The notes below the pieces were generated by a model. The model saw only the letters and a program-made list of their open reading frames with translations. It had not been told where the DNA came from and searched no databases. Both the position numbers and the translations under genes were made by a program. From assembly GCF_000372725.1 (NCBI RefSeq), contig NW_005197342.1, positions 1-26,273 on the forward strand: a stretch of 26,273 nucleotides of DNA, read 5' to 3'. Numbering within the stretch: position 1 is the stretch's first letter; each line of letters starts with the position of its first letter. Shown here piece by piece: positions 18,501 to 26,063 of the stretch. The DNA comes from Emiliania huxleyi CCMP1516 (Eukaryota; Haptophyta; Isochrysidales; Noelaerhabdaceae).

Positions 18501-19881
18501 AGCCTCCCGGCCGCCCCCGCCCCCGCCCCCGCCCGCCGCCGGCGCGCCGCGGCTGGGTGCGTTTATGGGCGGGGCGCTGGGCGCGGGCGTGGCGAGAGCA
18601 AAGGCGGGGTCGCCGCAGAGGCGGGGAGAGGGCGGCCTGTCGGGGCGGGGTGGAACTTTGCTGGCTGGTGTCTCGACTGTAGGAGAAGATGCGGTCGGCG
18701 AAGGAGACGGCGCTGCTGCTGGGGGAGGGCATCGGCGCGATGCAGCCGAGATGCAGCCGAGATGCAGCCGAGATAGCGCTGCTGCGGGGGGGCGTCGGCC
18801 AGGGGATGCGCGGGCGCTTGGCTCCGACGTGTGTGGACGCTGTCGTGGACGTGTCGTGGACGTGTCGTGGACGTGTCGTGGACGTGTCGTGGACGTGTCG
18901 TGGACGTGTCGTGGACGTGTCGTGGACGTGTCGTGGACGTGTCGTGGTCGAGTGGTGACGTGTGGTGGACCTCTCAACCCCTAGACCTCTCGACCCCTAG
19001 ACCTCTCGATCCCTAGACCTCTCGACCCCTAGACCTCTCGACCCCTAGACCTCTCGACCCCTAGACCTCTCGACCCCTAGACCTCTCGACCCCTAGACCT
19101 CTCGACCCCTAGACCTCTCGACCCCTAGACCTCTCGACCCCTAGACCTCTCGACCCCTAGACCTCTCGACCCCTAGACCTCTCGATCCCTAGACCTCTCG
19201 ACCCCTAGACCTCTCGACCCCTAGACCTCTCGACCCCTAGACCTCTCGACCCCTAGACCTCTCGACCCCTAGACCTCTCGATCCCTAGACCTCTCGACCC
19301 CTAGACCTCTCGACCCCTAGACCTCTCGACCCCTAGACCTCTCGACCCCTAGACCTCTCGACCCCTAGACCTCTCGACCCCTAGACCTCTCGACCCCTAG
19401 ACCTCTCGACCCCTAGACCTCTCGACCCCTAGACCTCTCGACCCCTAGACCTCTCGACCCCTAGACCTCTCGACCCCTAGACCTCTCGACCCCTAGACCT
19501 CTCGACCCCTAGACCTCTCGACCCCTAGACCTCTCGACCCCTAGGCGAGGGGATGCGCGAGGACGTCGACATGGCCGTCAGCTTCGCGCGCTCCTTCAAG
19601 AGCAACCGCAAGGGCGCAGCCTCGCCCGCGCTGGACCGGCCTCAGCACGAGTCGGCGGGGGCCGCCGCGGCGTCGGCGGCGCAGGCTGCAGCGGCGCTGC
19701 ACGAGCGAGGCAGTGGCAGCGGCGTGGGTAGGGCCGGGGGCGGGGCGGGTCTGAGCTGTTCCCTGGTGTCGCTTTGATAGGCGAGAAGCTCAGCCAGCTG
19801 GACGACAAGTTCCGCTCGCTCGCGGACGGCTGCGAGGACTTTGCCGCTTCGGCGAGAAAGCTGCGGCAACAGCAGCGGTGA
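15520..19881 (+). CDS. Multi-exon coiled-coil protein with C-terminal R-SNARE motif
   Basis: Exons with matching phases: 15520-16128, 16204-about 16295, 16800-16850, 16902-16991, 17194-17284, 17372-17445, 17519-17590, 17657-17775, 17901-18288, 18436-18603, 18683-18791, 19545-19709, 19781-19881 (TGA). One or more small exons between 16295 and 16800 are unresolved (candidates 16495 onward and 16702-16725). The N-terminal 500 or so residues are long heptad coiled coil (MQANLEALMAQVEEKTQLAAEG; ALARATEE; LEASRETVATAADSSRAEARE; LKEELSARNG; LLKLRDELAAATQEKEALKERL). A linker has eight SVQPS(G/C) repeats and polyproline. The end, AAALHERGEKLSQLDDKFRSLADGCEDFAASARKLRQQQR, matches an R-SNARE: LHER holds the zero-layer Arg, then GEKLSQLDDK as in synaptobrevin and tomosyn. 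No transmembrane segment follows, unless GTGAGG at 19878 acts as a donor to a further exon. Eight of eleven placed donors are GC. Likely role: SNARE regulation or tethering in vesicle fusion (inferred). Confidence 0.7.
16303..16368 (+). repeat. Interstitial telomere-like array (CCCTGA)n
   Basis: Eleven hexamers in phase: six CCCTGA, CCCGGA, two CCCTGA, CCCGGA, then CCCTAA. CCCTGA differs by one base from the canonical telomere C-strand hexamer CCCTAA, which the last unit matches. It lies inside an intron of the coiled-coil/R-SNARE gene. Confidence 0.9.
16607..16704 (+). repeat. 30-bp direct repeat around a short CTCCCCAT tract
   Basis: The 30-bp sequence beginning GTGGCCCGTAGGTCCCTCTC occurs at 16607-16636 and 16675-16704 without mismatch. 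Between them is a 38-bp tract of ATCTCTCCCC units. The second copy runs into the candidate microexon 16702-16725 (LAASSERE). Same design as 25638-25733 in the DnaJ gene. Confidence 0.85.
16992..17060 (+). repeat. 11-bp GAGGCAGCCGA repeat at an intron start
   Basis: About six copies of GAGGCAGCCGA follow the inferred GC donor at 16992. A related GATGCAGCCGA run (three copies) lies at 18739-18772, also in this gene. Confidence 0.8.
17094..17215 (+). repeat. Duplicated acceptor region: 23-24 bp direct repeat
   Basis: 17094-17117 and 17193-17215 are the same sequence (GGCGGAG..CGGAGCTGCGCAGTG) apart from one extra G. The second copy straddles the acceptor and starts the exon AEAELRSALASS; the first copy lies inside the intron. 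The 75 bp between them hold an 11-bp ACATGTCCGAG repeat. Confidence 0.85.
17146..17186 (+). repeat. Intronic 11-bp repeat, ACAYGTCCGAG
   Basis: Four units in tandem (ACACGTCCGAG, then ACATGTCCGAG repeated) just before the acceptor CCCGCAG at 17187-17193. Confidence 0.85.
17446..17537 (+). repeat. 73-nt GC-AG intron bounded by exact 19-bp direct repeat
   Basis: GCGCTCAAGGAGCGGCTCG occurs at 17446-17464 (intron start) and 17519-17537 (next exon start). The intron 17446-17518 has a GC donor and an AG acceptor (TTGAAG). Its 73 nt would break the frame if kept; removal gives EKEALKERLGAADADVEA in register with the coiled coil. The middle contains three CATCAACG units. Confidence 0.85.
17938..18081 (+). 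repeat. 18-bp coding repeat, eight SVQPS(G/C) units
   Basis: Eight units of TCCGTCCAGCCCTCC plus GGC or TGC encode SVQPSG/SVQPSC in frame, ending SVQPSE. The pattern G,C,C,G,C,C,G suggests a duplication unit of three. Confidence 0.95.
18345..18430 (+). repeat. Intronic 11-bp repeat, ACACGTCCNCG
   Basis: Units ACACGTCCCCG, ACACGTCCACG and ACGCGTCCCCG run in tandem through the intron 18289-18435, which starts GC and ends GCAG. The same family as 17146-17186, 25215-25290 and, reverse complemented, 18841-18950. Confidence 0.85.
18841..18950 (+). repeat. 11-bp minisatellite TGTCGTGGACG, ten copies
   Basis: Ten units, nine perfect and the last TGTCGTGGTCG. It is the reverse complement of the ACACGTCCACG family in other introns. 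It sits in the 753-nt intron 18792-19544. Confidence 0.95.
18969..19544 (+). repeat. 16-bp minisatellite ACCTCTCGACCCCTAG, exactly 36 copies
   Basis: 576 bp equal 36 units with no length change. Copy 1 has CTCAACC, and copies 3, 14 and 20 have CGATCCC; the rest are identical. Each unit ends in a pyrimidine-rich tract and CTAG. The last CTAG (19541-19544) is the inferred acceptor for the exon GEGMREDVDMAVSF, so the array makes up the 3' part of the intron. Confidence 0.97.
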
Positions 19882-20414
19882 GGGCGCTGCCCGTTCACGG
19901 CGTCCCTGCTCGCGGACTGCTTAGGGTGGCGCTTGCATGTTGCACATGTTGTTGGAGGAAACTAGACGGCACATGCCGGGCAATAATTTGCACAAAGATG
20001 TAAACGTACGCGATTCCATAAAGTACCCGGGGTCAATGGCGATTTTGGCGTTGTGGGGGGGGCTCATCGTTCATTTGTGATTTGAGAACATATTAGATAT
20101 TTCCGCGCGCCCGCCCGTGCCGCCTCACATGCACATCTCATGCTCATCTCTCGGCGCCGAGCGCGCTCGCGCAATCGGAATCGCGAGCGTGTGCGTGTCC
20201 GTTTGTGGTGCGCAGCTCAGGGCACAGGGGTGAGCGTGTTTGTCAGAATATGTCAGAAATATTCGGTGTAAAAAACGAGCAGCAAAGTCAGGGCTCAGGC
20301 ACAAGAGAGCTACGCGACGATCAAGATCATCGAGATACGAGATCCCAACACCCAAGACTGCTAGTCTTCGAGTACTATCGACTATATGGTCCGGTATATG
20401 GTCTAAGCTATCCT
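19882..20414. other. Intergenic between convergent genes, no gene seen
   Basis: The R-SNARE gene (+) and the ALKBH4-like gene (-) both end towards this region. It is AT-richer, with ATATGGTCCGGTATATGGTC near 20383-20402 and AATATGTCAGAAATATTC near 20248. No clear polyadenylation signal or RNA gene. Confidence 0.55.
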
Positions 20415-21429
20415 CTACCCCTCGGCGAAGGCCAGCACGATGGAGATGCGGCTGGGGGAGCGTCGCACCAAGTAGTCGGTCTGGCCCCACCAGTCGCACA
20501 CCGCGGCGCCGTCGGCCAAGTCGACCTCTACACCGGGCCGGATCGCGTGCAGCCAAGAGTCTCGCGCGTCGCCTGCAGGAAGGCTCGTGGACGGTCCAGG
20601 GGAGTCCGTCGCGCCATCGCGTGCGGCCACAAGCCTCTCGCGTCGCCTGCGAAGTGGAGCAGTGTGCGCGGCTGGCACATTGCGTCGATGTCGAGGTCGC
20701 TCCACGAGCGCAGCCCGACCTCGGAGGGGTCCCGCCTTTGGGGACACGCCATGGCCGTGTCTCGGACACGCCCCGGGCAGGCCCAGGGCTTGGGAGGGAG
20801 CCTCGCCTGCGCGGCGGCAGGCCGTTGGCGCCGAGCAGCGCGTCGGAGGGCGAGAAAGTGGTCACAACGGAGGAGAGGAGGCCGAGCACGAAGACGTGCG
20901 GCCCGTCCAGGCGCGGGTCGAGGTGCGGGTCGAGCTGGAAGAAGGAGTCGCGCCGCAGGTTGAGCGTCAGGTCGCGCAGAGCGCCGACGTTGTACAGGCC
21001 GCTCCCCCTCAGCCGGCCGGCCAGCGCTCCCATGGCGGGCGGCAGCGCCGACTCGTCAAAGTCGTCTCCGTAGCCCCACGGAGGCAGCGCCTGGTCGGCC
21101 TTCTCCGGCCGGCCCGTCACGCGTGTGTTGTTGACCACCTCGCGCGTCGACTCGATCGAGCCGTCCGCCGGGTTGAGCACGTGCGCCCTCCGGTCGCCGT
21201 CGTAGTCGTAGCCAAAGGAGAGCGCGGCCGCACGCGCCTCGGCCGCGAGAGCCTCCTCCTCCGCCTCATCCACGAAGCCAGGCTCGAGCCTCACTCCCGG
21301 GTTCGCCGCAGGGAGCACGAAGCCGCCGTCGGACACGCGCCGCAAATACTGGGCGTCGCGGCGCGAGCAGGCGCGGGTGGCGAGCCCGCGTGAGGCCCGC
21401 AGGAGGAGACTGGGCGAGAGCAGCCGCAT
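20415..21429 (-). CDS. ALKBH4-like 2-oxoglutarate/Fe(II) dioxygenase, 3 exons
   Basis: Minus-strand exons are 21429-20807, 20735-20647 and 20572-20415 (TAG), giving 289 residues; both introns (71 and 74 nt) are GC-AG and phases match. The first 30 residues (MRLLSPSLLLRASRGLATRACSRR) look like a mitochondrial or plastid transit peptide. GFVDEAEEEALAAEARAA is the usual helix at the start of AlkB domains. LTLNLRRDSFFQLDPHLDPRLDGPHVFVLGLLS contains the HxD iron ligands H169 and D171 and resembles human ALKBH4 (IDPHLDD..V.LNLLS). The distal His is H246 in SWLHAIRP, and RRSPSRISIVL (274 onward) supplies Arg for 2-oxoglutarate. AlkB enzymes demethylate nucleic acids or proteins; the ALKBH4 assignment and the target are inferred. 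Exon 3 is essential: without splicing the frame runs into Arg-rich shadow sequence. Confidence 0.82.
20542..20646 (-). repeat. ALKBH4-like intron 2 with start duplicated in exon 3
   Basis: On the minus strand the first 31 nt of the intron (20646-20616) match the first 31 nt of exon 3 (20572-20542) at 26 positions, including the identical ends GCGACGCG and GCACGCGAT. The intron copy would encode a second HAM-type His segment; only the exon copy fits the AlkB fold. Confidence 0.75.
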
Positions 21430-22218
21430 TGGGGCTTAAGTTAAACAGCAGATGGGTCAGACGCGCGCTGGACGAGAGAGCTGGCGAGAGAGCGACCCGG
21501 GCGCCGGCGACGAATTGGCTTTCTTTTTGGTACCTGTGTCGAACCGGTGTGCTGTGCGAGAGAGTTCGAATTGTTGAATTCTTTTGGCGTGCCGTGTTGT
21601 GCTAGGGAGTTTTGTTATAAGATTCTTTTGGCGGGCCGCGCCTAGACGGGAGCGAGCATGGCTCGATAGAGCCGAGACCCCGTGTTGAGGCGGCGCTCCT
21701 TTGGGCGGCTGTTGAATCAGCAGATTCCACCTCATCTTTCCATTACTCTCATCCCAGTGGATGGACGTCCGTACCGTACGTCCCTTTGTGTTCCTCTCCC
21801 CGTCCGCCAGCGAGACGCTCAGTCGCTGGCGGCCGCGGTTTTTCTGTGACCCACCACCTCTCCCTTGTGTTTTGTCTGGGGAGGGGCTTCTCCTGCGGAG
21901 TCGTGCGTGCGCAGGGCTCCTCTTTGCTTTCTTCTAACCCTCCGCGGTTCCCCATTCAAGACTAAAGATCGAAGATTGAGATTGTGGATTGAGATCGCTG
22001 AGCAGCAACACGGGCCAAAATGTGGAGATAGGAGATGGAGAATGCAGATTGTAGATCCTAGCGCCCAGCGCCCAGCCTGCCCCAGCCATCCGCCGCCGCC
22101 GCCGACTCTGCTACCTCCTCCCCTCTATAAGGCAAGCGACTTTCTCTTTAAGAGAGAGATTTTTAGCAATACCAAACAACTCTAACACTCACACGTCATT
22201 TGGGGCCTGGAGCCCTGT
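21430..22218. other. Intergenic, no gene seen
   Basis: This is the 5' flank of the ALKBH4-like gene. It contains a GATTCTTTTGGCG direct repeat (near 21576 and 21621). From 21950 to 22065 there is a run of GATTGAGATTGTGGATTGAGA-like words. No coding similarity and no RNA gene is visible. Confidence 0.5.
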
Positions 22219-22545
22219 TCACGCGCGCGCGAGACGTGCAGACAGGGTTGCCAGGTGAGAGCGAATGGCGCGGTTCACGCCTCGCACAACAGAGAGAGAG
22301 ATGCGCTCTGCATGGTGGGACATAAAAGAGAGCGAGTACTTGGGCGAGTAGGCTGTGCGGTCAACGCTGCCGCGCGCGACTTTGCGCGCGAGGCGGCGCA
22401 GCTTGAGAACGGCGGTGGGCGAGAAGCCGCCGCCGAACGTCTCGTGGAGCAGCAGGTTGAAGTTGTTGCGCTTGACAAAGATCGCGTCGTGGTAGAAACC
22501 GCGATGCGCCTGAGCTCCCCGGCCCTGGATGTGAGCTATGTGAGG
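22219..22545 (-). pseudogene. Probable retroelement C-terminal remnant
   Basis: On the minus strand an open stretch between TAA (22546-22548) and TGA (22219-22221) encodes AHRGFYHDAIFVKRNN, FNLLLHETFGGGFSPTAVLKLRRLARK and FMSHHAERISLSVVRGVNRAIRSHL. There is no ATG at its start. The pattern of a hydrophobic strand, ETFGG, a helix with LRRLAR and a final helix resembles the tail of reverse-transcriptase polyproteins in algae; this is a recollection of a pattern, not a search. The open stretch begins inside dispersed repeat B copy 3, so the fragment seems joined to that repeat. Confidence 0.35.
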
Positions 22546-22577
22546 TTAATGACTGCACTCCAAGTGCTCCAAGTGCG
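22511..22577 (-). repeat. Dispersed repeat B, copy 3 (inverted)
   Basis: Reverse complement of the core of copies 1 and 2 from CACTTGGAGCACTTGGAGTG to CCAGGGCCGGGGAGCT. It has an extra 9 bp, CACATAGCT before CACATCC, a short tandem duplication that the other copies lack. Confidence 0.85.
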
Positions 22578-23157
22578 CCTTGACGTAGCCGTGGCCGGTC
22601 TTGTGGGAGAAGGGTTGGCTGGGCTGCCCGCGCGCCTTGTTTTGTTTTTGCTCTTTAATAATAATAATAATTGTTATAATTAAAACGGACATCCCAAGCT
22701 AGGGCTGGGTCGAGGACAGACTACACGTCCCCACCTTTGCAGGATTTTGCAAAAGCGAGGGGGAGGAGGGCGCATCGCCGCGCGGAGAGGGCACACGGCA
22801 CAGGGGATCTCTCTCGCAAAGGAGGTATCTTTTTTGTTCTTTGCCGACGCACTGGAAATTCTTTCTGACAGTTTTTGTTTAAATTCTTTTTGTGTACCTG
22901 TGTTAGTGCCAGTGCGCGCCAGTCCCGTGCCCAGTGTTGTGCGACCCTATTTTTCGTAAAATAGTTAGAGGCTGCGCAGGCCGTCCCGTTTGCTGTTTGC
23001 ATAAAAAACGCCTGTCTGTTGCGCTCAGCGCTGCGCGCGCGCGCGCCGGGGCTGTCTCACTCACGTGCCGCAATATGTGTCAGACACGGCGGCTTCTGCC
23101 ACCTCTCGATTGGCTCCACTTTCTACGCACACCTACCGGGGAAGGGGTGCTTGGGAG

Positions 23158-23205
23158 CGGGGGCGGGGGCGGGGGCGGGGGCGGGGGTGGGGGCGGGGGC
23201 GCGCA
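23158..23205 (+). repeat. GGGGGC tandem run, G-quadruplex-prone
   Basis: Seven or eight G5 tracts separated by single C or T. This meets the usual pattern for an intramolecular G-quadruplex on the plus strand. It lies about 700 bp upstream of the DnaJ start. Confidence 0.85.
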
Positions 23206-23503
23206 GCGCGCGGCGCGCGCAACAGAGGGTAGGGTGGGGAAGACGGCGAGGAGGGGGCGGCGGCGGCGGCGGCGGCGGCAGCGCGCGCGCGGCGCGCGCG
23301 ACGGAGGGGCGCGGTCGCTGCTCCGTCTGTGCCAGGGACGCGCGCTCTGCGCCGCTGCACAGAGCGCGCGTCAGGCAAAGGAGGGCAAGCGTGGCAGCGC
23401 GGGACGCGCGGCGGCGGCGGCGAGCAGCCGAGCGCTCCGTGAGCGGTGAGGCGGCCGGGCGAGGGCGCGGCGGGTGACGGGTCAAGGGAGCAGCCCACAC
23501 CCG

Positions 23504-23524
23504 GCGTCGCTTTTTGAGCGACGC
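23504..23524. repeat. Perfect stem-loop, 8-bp arms
   Basis: GCGTCGCT-TTTTG-AGCGACGC. No following U-tract. Function unknown. Confidence 0.6.
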
Positions 23525-23865
23525 CTGTGGCACGCCTGCGCAGGGGCCGCAGGGCGGTCAGTTGTGGGGCGAGGCGGTGCCGGCCGCGGGCCGGGTGCAA
23601 GGCGCCGGCCTCGGCGCCGCCTCGGCGCGCCGCACGGGCGCGGCGAGCCTCTGAGCGGGAGCCGAAGGTTTGCCGCGGTGCGACGGGGTGGCGGTAGGTG
23701 GGGTTGCTTGACTTTGCCGCAGAGGTCGTCCCTAGCTGTGAACAGCAAAACGGGACAGTGTTGGTTTGTAAAATTCTTTCGGCCAAGCGCCCCTTCGTCT
23801 CGCGGTGGCCCGCTTGCAGGCTTCACAACAGCTCAGCTGCCATCCGCCAGTCCATGCCGTGAGCG

Positions 23866-26063
23866 ATGCCAAACTTGGTAGTGCACGATGCTGCACTCGC
23901 GGCGAAGCGGGAGGCGCTCGCCGCCGCGCAGTCGGCGGCGATGGTGCGGCCGGCTGGCGGTTACGGCGCGACGGCGCTCTCCAAGCCGGACCCGAATGCT
24001 CCAGCCCAGCGCGCCGAGCGAGTCCGCCGCCTTCAGTTCATGGTGCGCGAGCGCGAGGAGGAGCGGCGGCGGCAGCGGGGAGAGAAGGTGAAGCCGTTCT
24101 CTCGAAAGAAGAATTACTACGACCGGCTCGGCCTCCCGCGCGACTGCTCGGCGGCAGAGGTGCGGCGCGCATTCCGGCGCCTCTCGCTGCTTTTCCACCC
24201 GGACAAGCAGCTCGGAAAGAGCGACGAGGAGGTGGCGGCGGCGTCGGTCCTCTTCCGTGAGCTGTGCGAGGTGCGCCGGGAAGCCGCAGCCCTTCGACAG
24301 CCCTCCTGCAGAGACACGGCAGCCCTTCGACAGCGCTCATGGGACGAGGCGGCGGTGTCCTGGACATGTCCGCGAGGGTGCGCACGCATTGTCACCACAG
24401 GCGCACGAGTGCTTGGCGGACGAGCCGACGCGGCGCGAGTACGACCAGATGCTCGCCGCCAAGGCGTGTCACGTGCCTCCGGGACACTTCCGAGACCCTT
24501 CCGAGACGCCTCCGTGACCCTTGTGTAGGAGCTCCTCCCTCGGAGGGACGTGCCGCTCGACGATCTCGAGGCGGCTTACCGCGCCGCGCAGCCGCCGCGC
24601 CGCCGCGCGCCTCCCGTCTACATCGAGGTGCGAGATGTGGGGAGATCTCGGGAGATGTGGGGAGATCTCGGGAGATGTGGGGAGGAGGAGATCCCGCCTA
24701 GATCGGATGCGGACTCGCGAGCTGCACAAGCGGGCGCCTTCTCGCACACCCTTTTGGCACACCCTCACCCTTCTCACAGGTCCTCCTCGGCCTCGCGGAG
24801 CTGCACCGCGGCACCGAGGCGACAGTCCGCCACGTGCGGAGAGACGCGGCGCGCAGGAGCGTCGAGCTGGCCCTGCTGCTGCAGCTGCCCGCAGGCACTC
24901 CCTCCGGGGCAGAGCTCGTGTTTGAACGGCTCGGCGACGCAGGCGGCGGCGGCGAGGCAGGGGCGGGAGATGTCGTCTGCGTCGTCCGCGAGGTTTGCGC
25001 AGCCCGAGAGGAGGGGGGAGAGGGGAGGGGAGGGGAGGAGGAGGCTGCCCCCGCAGACCCGCTCCGCTCCTCGCTCTTATCTCCCCATATCTCCCCATAT
25101 CTCCCCATATCTCTCCAAATCTCCCCTTATCTCCCCATCTCTCCCCGCAGGCGGAGGACGCGCTCTTCAGCCGCCAAGGCGACCTCTCCCAGCTCTCGAC
25201 CGCCCGTCCCAGACGCGTCCACACGACACGTCCGAGACACGTCCCACAGCTCTCGCCCGCCCGTCCTACGACACGTCCACGACGCGTCCCCCCCCTCCCC
25301 CCGCAGGCGACGACCTCGTCCACGTCTCGCGCAGGCAGGCGCTGCCGCACGAGCTGCTGCTGCTGCTGGAGGCGAGCCGGCCCTCCCCGCCTCCGCCTCC
25401 TCACCTCCGCCTCCTCACCTCCGCCTCCTCACCTCCTCCGCCTCCTCACCTCCTCCGCCTCCTCACCTCCTCCGCCTCCTCACCTCCTCCGCCTCCTCAC
25501 CTCCTCCGCCTCCTCACCTCCTCCGCTGCTCGAGGTGCCGACCCTCGAAGGCGGGACGCGCCTCGCTGTCGGGAGCACGCTGCTGCCCCGACTCGTGCGG
25601 GGCTGCGAGCAGGGCCAGCTCCGGCTGCCTCGGCTCGGCCTGGCCACCTCCGCAGGCCTGCCGGCCCATATCTCCCCTATCTCCCCCTATCTCCCCCTAT
25701 CTCCCGCGCCTGGCCACCTCCGCAGGCCTGCCGACGCGAGCGGTGGGCGGCGAGCCTTGCGACGGGGTCGCGACGGCGCGGCTGCGGCGCGAGGTCGGGG
25801 AGGCGGAGGAGGAGGCCGTCGCTGTCTCCGAGGACGGCACTGCGCTCGCTGCCCGAGGCGCTCACTCCTGCGGCACGGAAGACACTTCCGAGACACTTCC
25901 TGCGGCACGGGCACAGGGGAGACGTGTCCGTGACGCGTCCCGTGACGCCCGGTCGCATCCCGCAGGCGACCTCATCCTGATCTTTGGCGCGCGCGCCGCC
26001 AGCGCAGCGGCGGGGCGAGAGCACTTCCCCCAGCCTCCCCACGCCAACGGGTCAGTGAGTTAG
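23866..26063 (+). CDS. Class B (type II) DnaJ/HSP40 co-chaperone, 9 exons
   Basis: Exons: 23866-24270, 24401-24463, 24529-24627, 24780-24992, 25151-25178, 25307-25371, 25535-25655, 25726-25857, 25966-26063 (TAG). All phases agree and sum to 407 residues. The J domain is at about 83-152: NYYDRLGLPRDCSAAEVRRAFRRLSLLFHPDK with HPD at 111-113, then FRELCEAHECLADEPTRREYD. The C-terminal substrate-binding domain starts VLLGLAELHRGTEATVRHVRR, has PAGTPSGAELVFERLGD, ALFSRQGDDLVHVSRRQALPHELLLLL and VPTLEGGTRLAVGS (DNAJB1 has VPTLDGRT), and ends GDLILIFGARAA. There is no CxxCxGxG zinc finger and no clear G/F-rich linker, hence class B. It would stimulate Hsp70 ATPase and deliver clients. Unusual: an 80-residue basic N-terminal extension before the J domain, and five of eight donors are GC (24464, 25179, 25372, 25656, 25858). 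Confidence 0.87.
24287..24325 (+). repeat. 16-bp direct repeat inside DnaJ intron 1
   Basis: GCAGCCCTTCGACAGC occurs at 24287-24302 and 24310-24325 within the GT-AG intron 24271-24400. Confidence 0.85.
24628..24690 (+). repeat. DnaJ intron 3 repeat, GAGATGTGGGGAGATCTCG units
   Basis: About three copies of a 19-bp unit follow the GT donor at 24628. It is the opposite-orientation form of the ATCTCCCCAT family at 25078-25145. Confidence 0.85.
25078..25145 (+). repeat. DnaJ intron 4 repeat, ATCTCCCCAT units
   Basis: Six or so 10-bp units ATCTCCCCAT (variants ATCTCTCCAA, ATCTCCCCTT) form the pyrimidine-rich end of the intron before CCCGCAG. Similar tracts lie at 16637-16674 and 25667-25705. Confidence 0.9.
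25215..25290 (+). repeat. DnaJ intron 5, ACACGTCC-type 11-bp repeat
   Basis: Units such as ACACGTCCGAG, ACACGTCCCAC, ACACGTCCACG and ACGCGTCCCCC lie in the GC-AG intron 25179-25306. Same family as in the R-SNARE gene. Confidence 0.8.
25383..25527 (+). repeat. DnaJ intron 6 minisatellite, CCTCCTCACCTCCG
   Basis: Units of 14 bp (CCTCCTCACCTCCG) followed by 17-bp units (CCTCCTCACCTCCTCCG) fill most of the intron 25372-25534, making one long polypyrimidine tract before the acceptor CTCGAG. Confidence 0.9.
25638..25733 (+). repeat. 70-nt GC-AG intron bounded by exact 26-bp direct repeat
   Basis: The 26-bp sequence GCCTGGCCACCTCCGCAGGC + CTGCCG occurs at 25638-25663 and 25708-25733. Each copy contains the junction GCAG/GCCTG, so the upstream copy supplies the GC donor (intron from 25656) and the downstream copy supplies the AG acceptor (to 25725). 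Between lie ATCTCCCCCT units. Excision leaves one intact copy and the reading RLGLATSAGLPTRAVGG. Confidence 0.88.

Larger units (their letters stand above)
22578..23865. other. Intergenic, no convincing gene
   Basis: Holds an AT-rich tract with (AAT)n at 22656-22684, several CG-alternating runs, a G-rich tract (23158-23205) and a stem-loop (23504-23524). Short ORFs are low-complexity. The last few hundred bases should include the DnaJ gene promoter and 5' UTR, but I see no distinct element. Confidence 0.5.

Noticed and set aside
17776..18984. Plus-strand 402-codon ORF as a separate gene
   Set aside because: Its middle parts are exons of the R-SNARE gene, but it also reads through introns with 11-bp repeats; phase-matched splicing explains it better.
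18969..19544. CRISPR-like array
   Set aside because: Units are directly adjacent with no spacers and lie within a eukaryotic intron.
21555..21580. GTTCGAATT resembling a tRNA T-loop
   Set aside because: No acceptor stem, D-arm or anticodon arm can be folded around it.
22721..23002. Minus-strand ORF of 93 codons
   Set aside because: No motif, no homology I recognise, and composition typical of random sequence.
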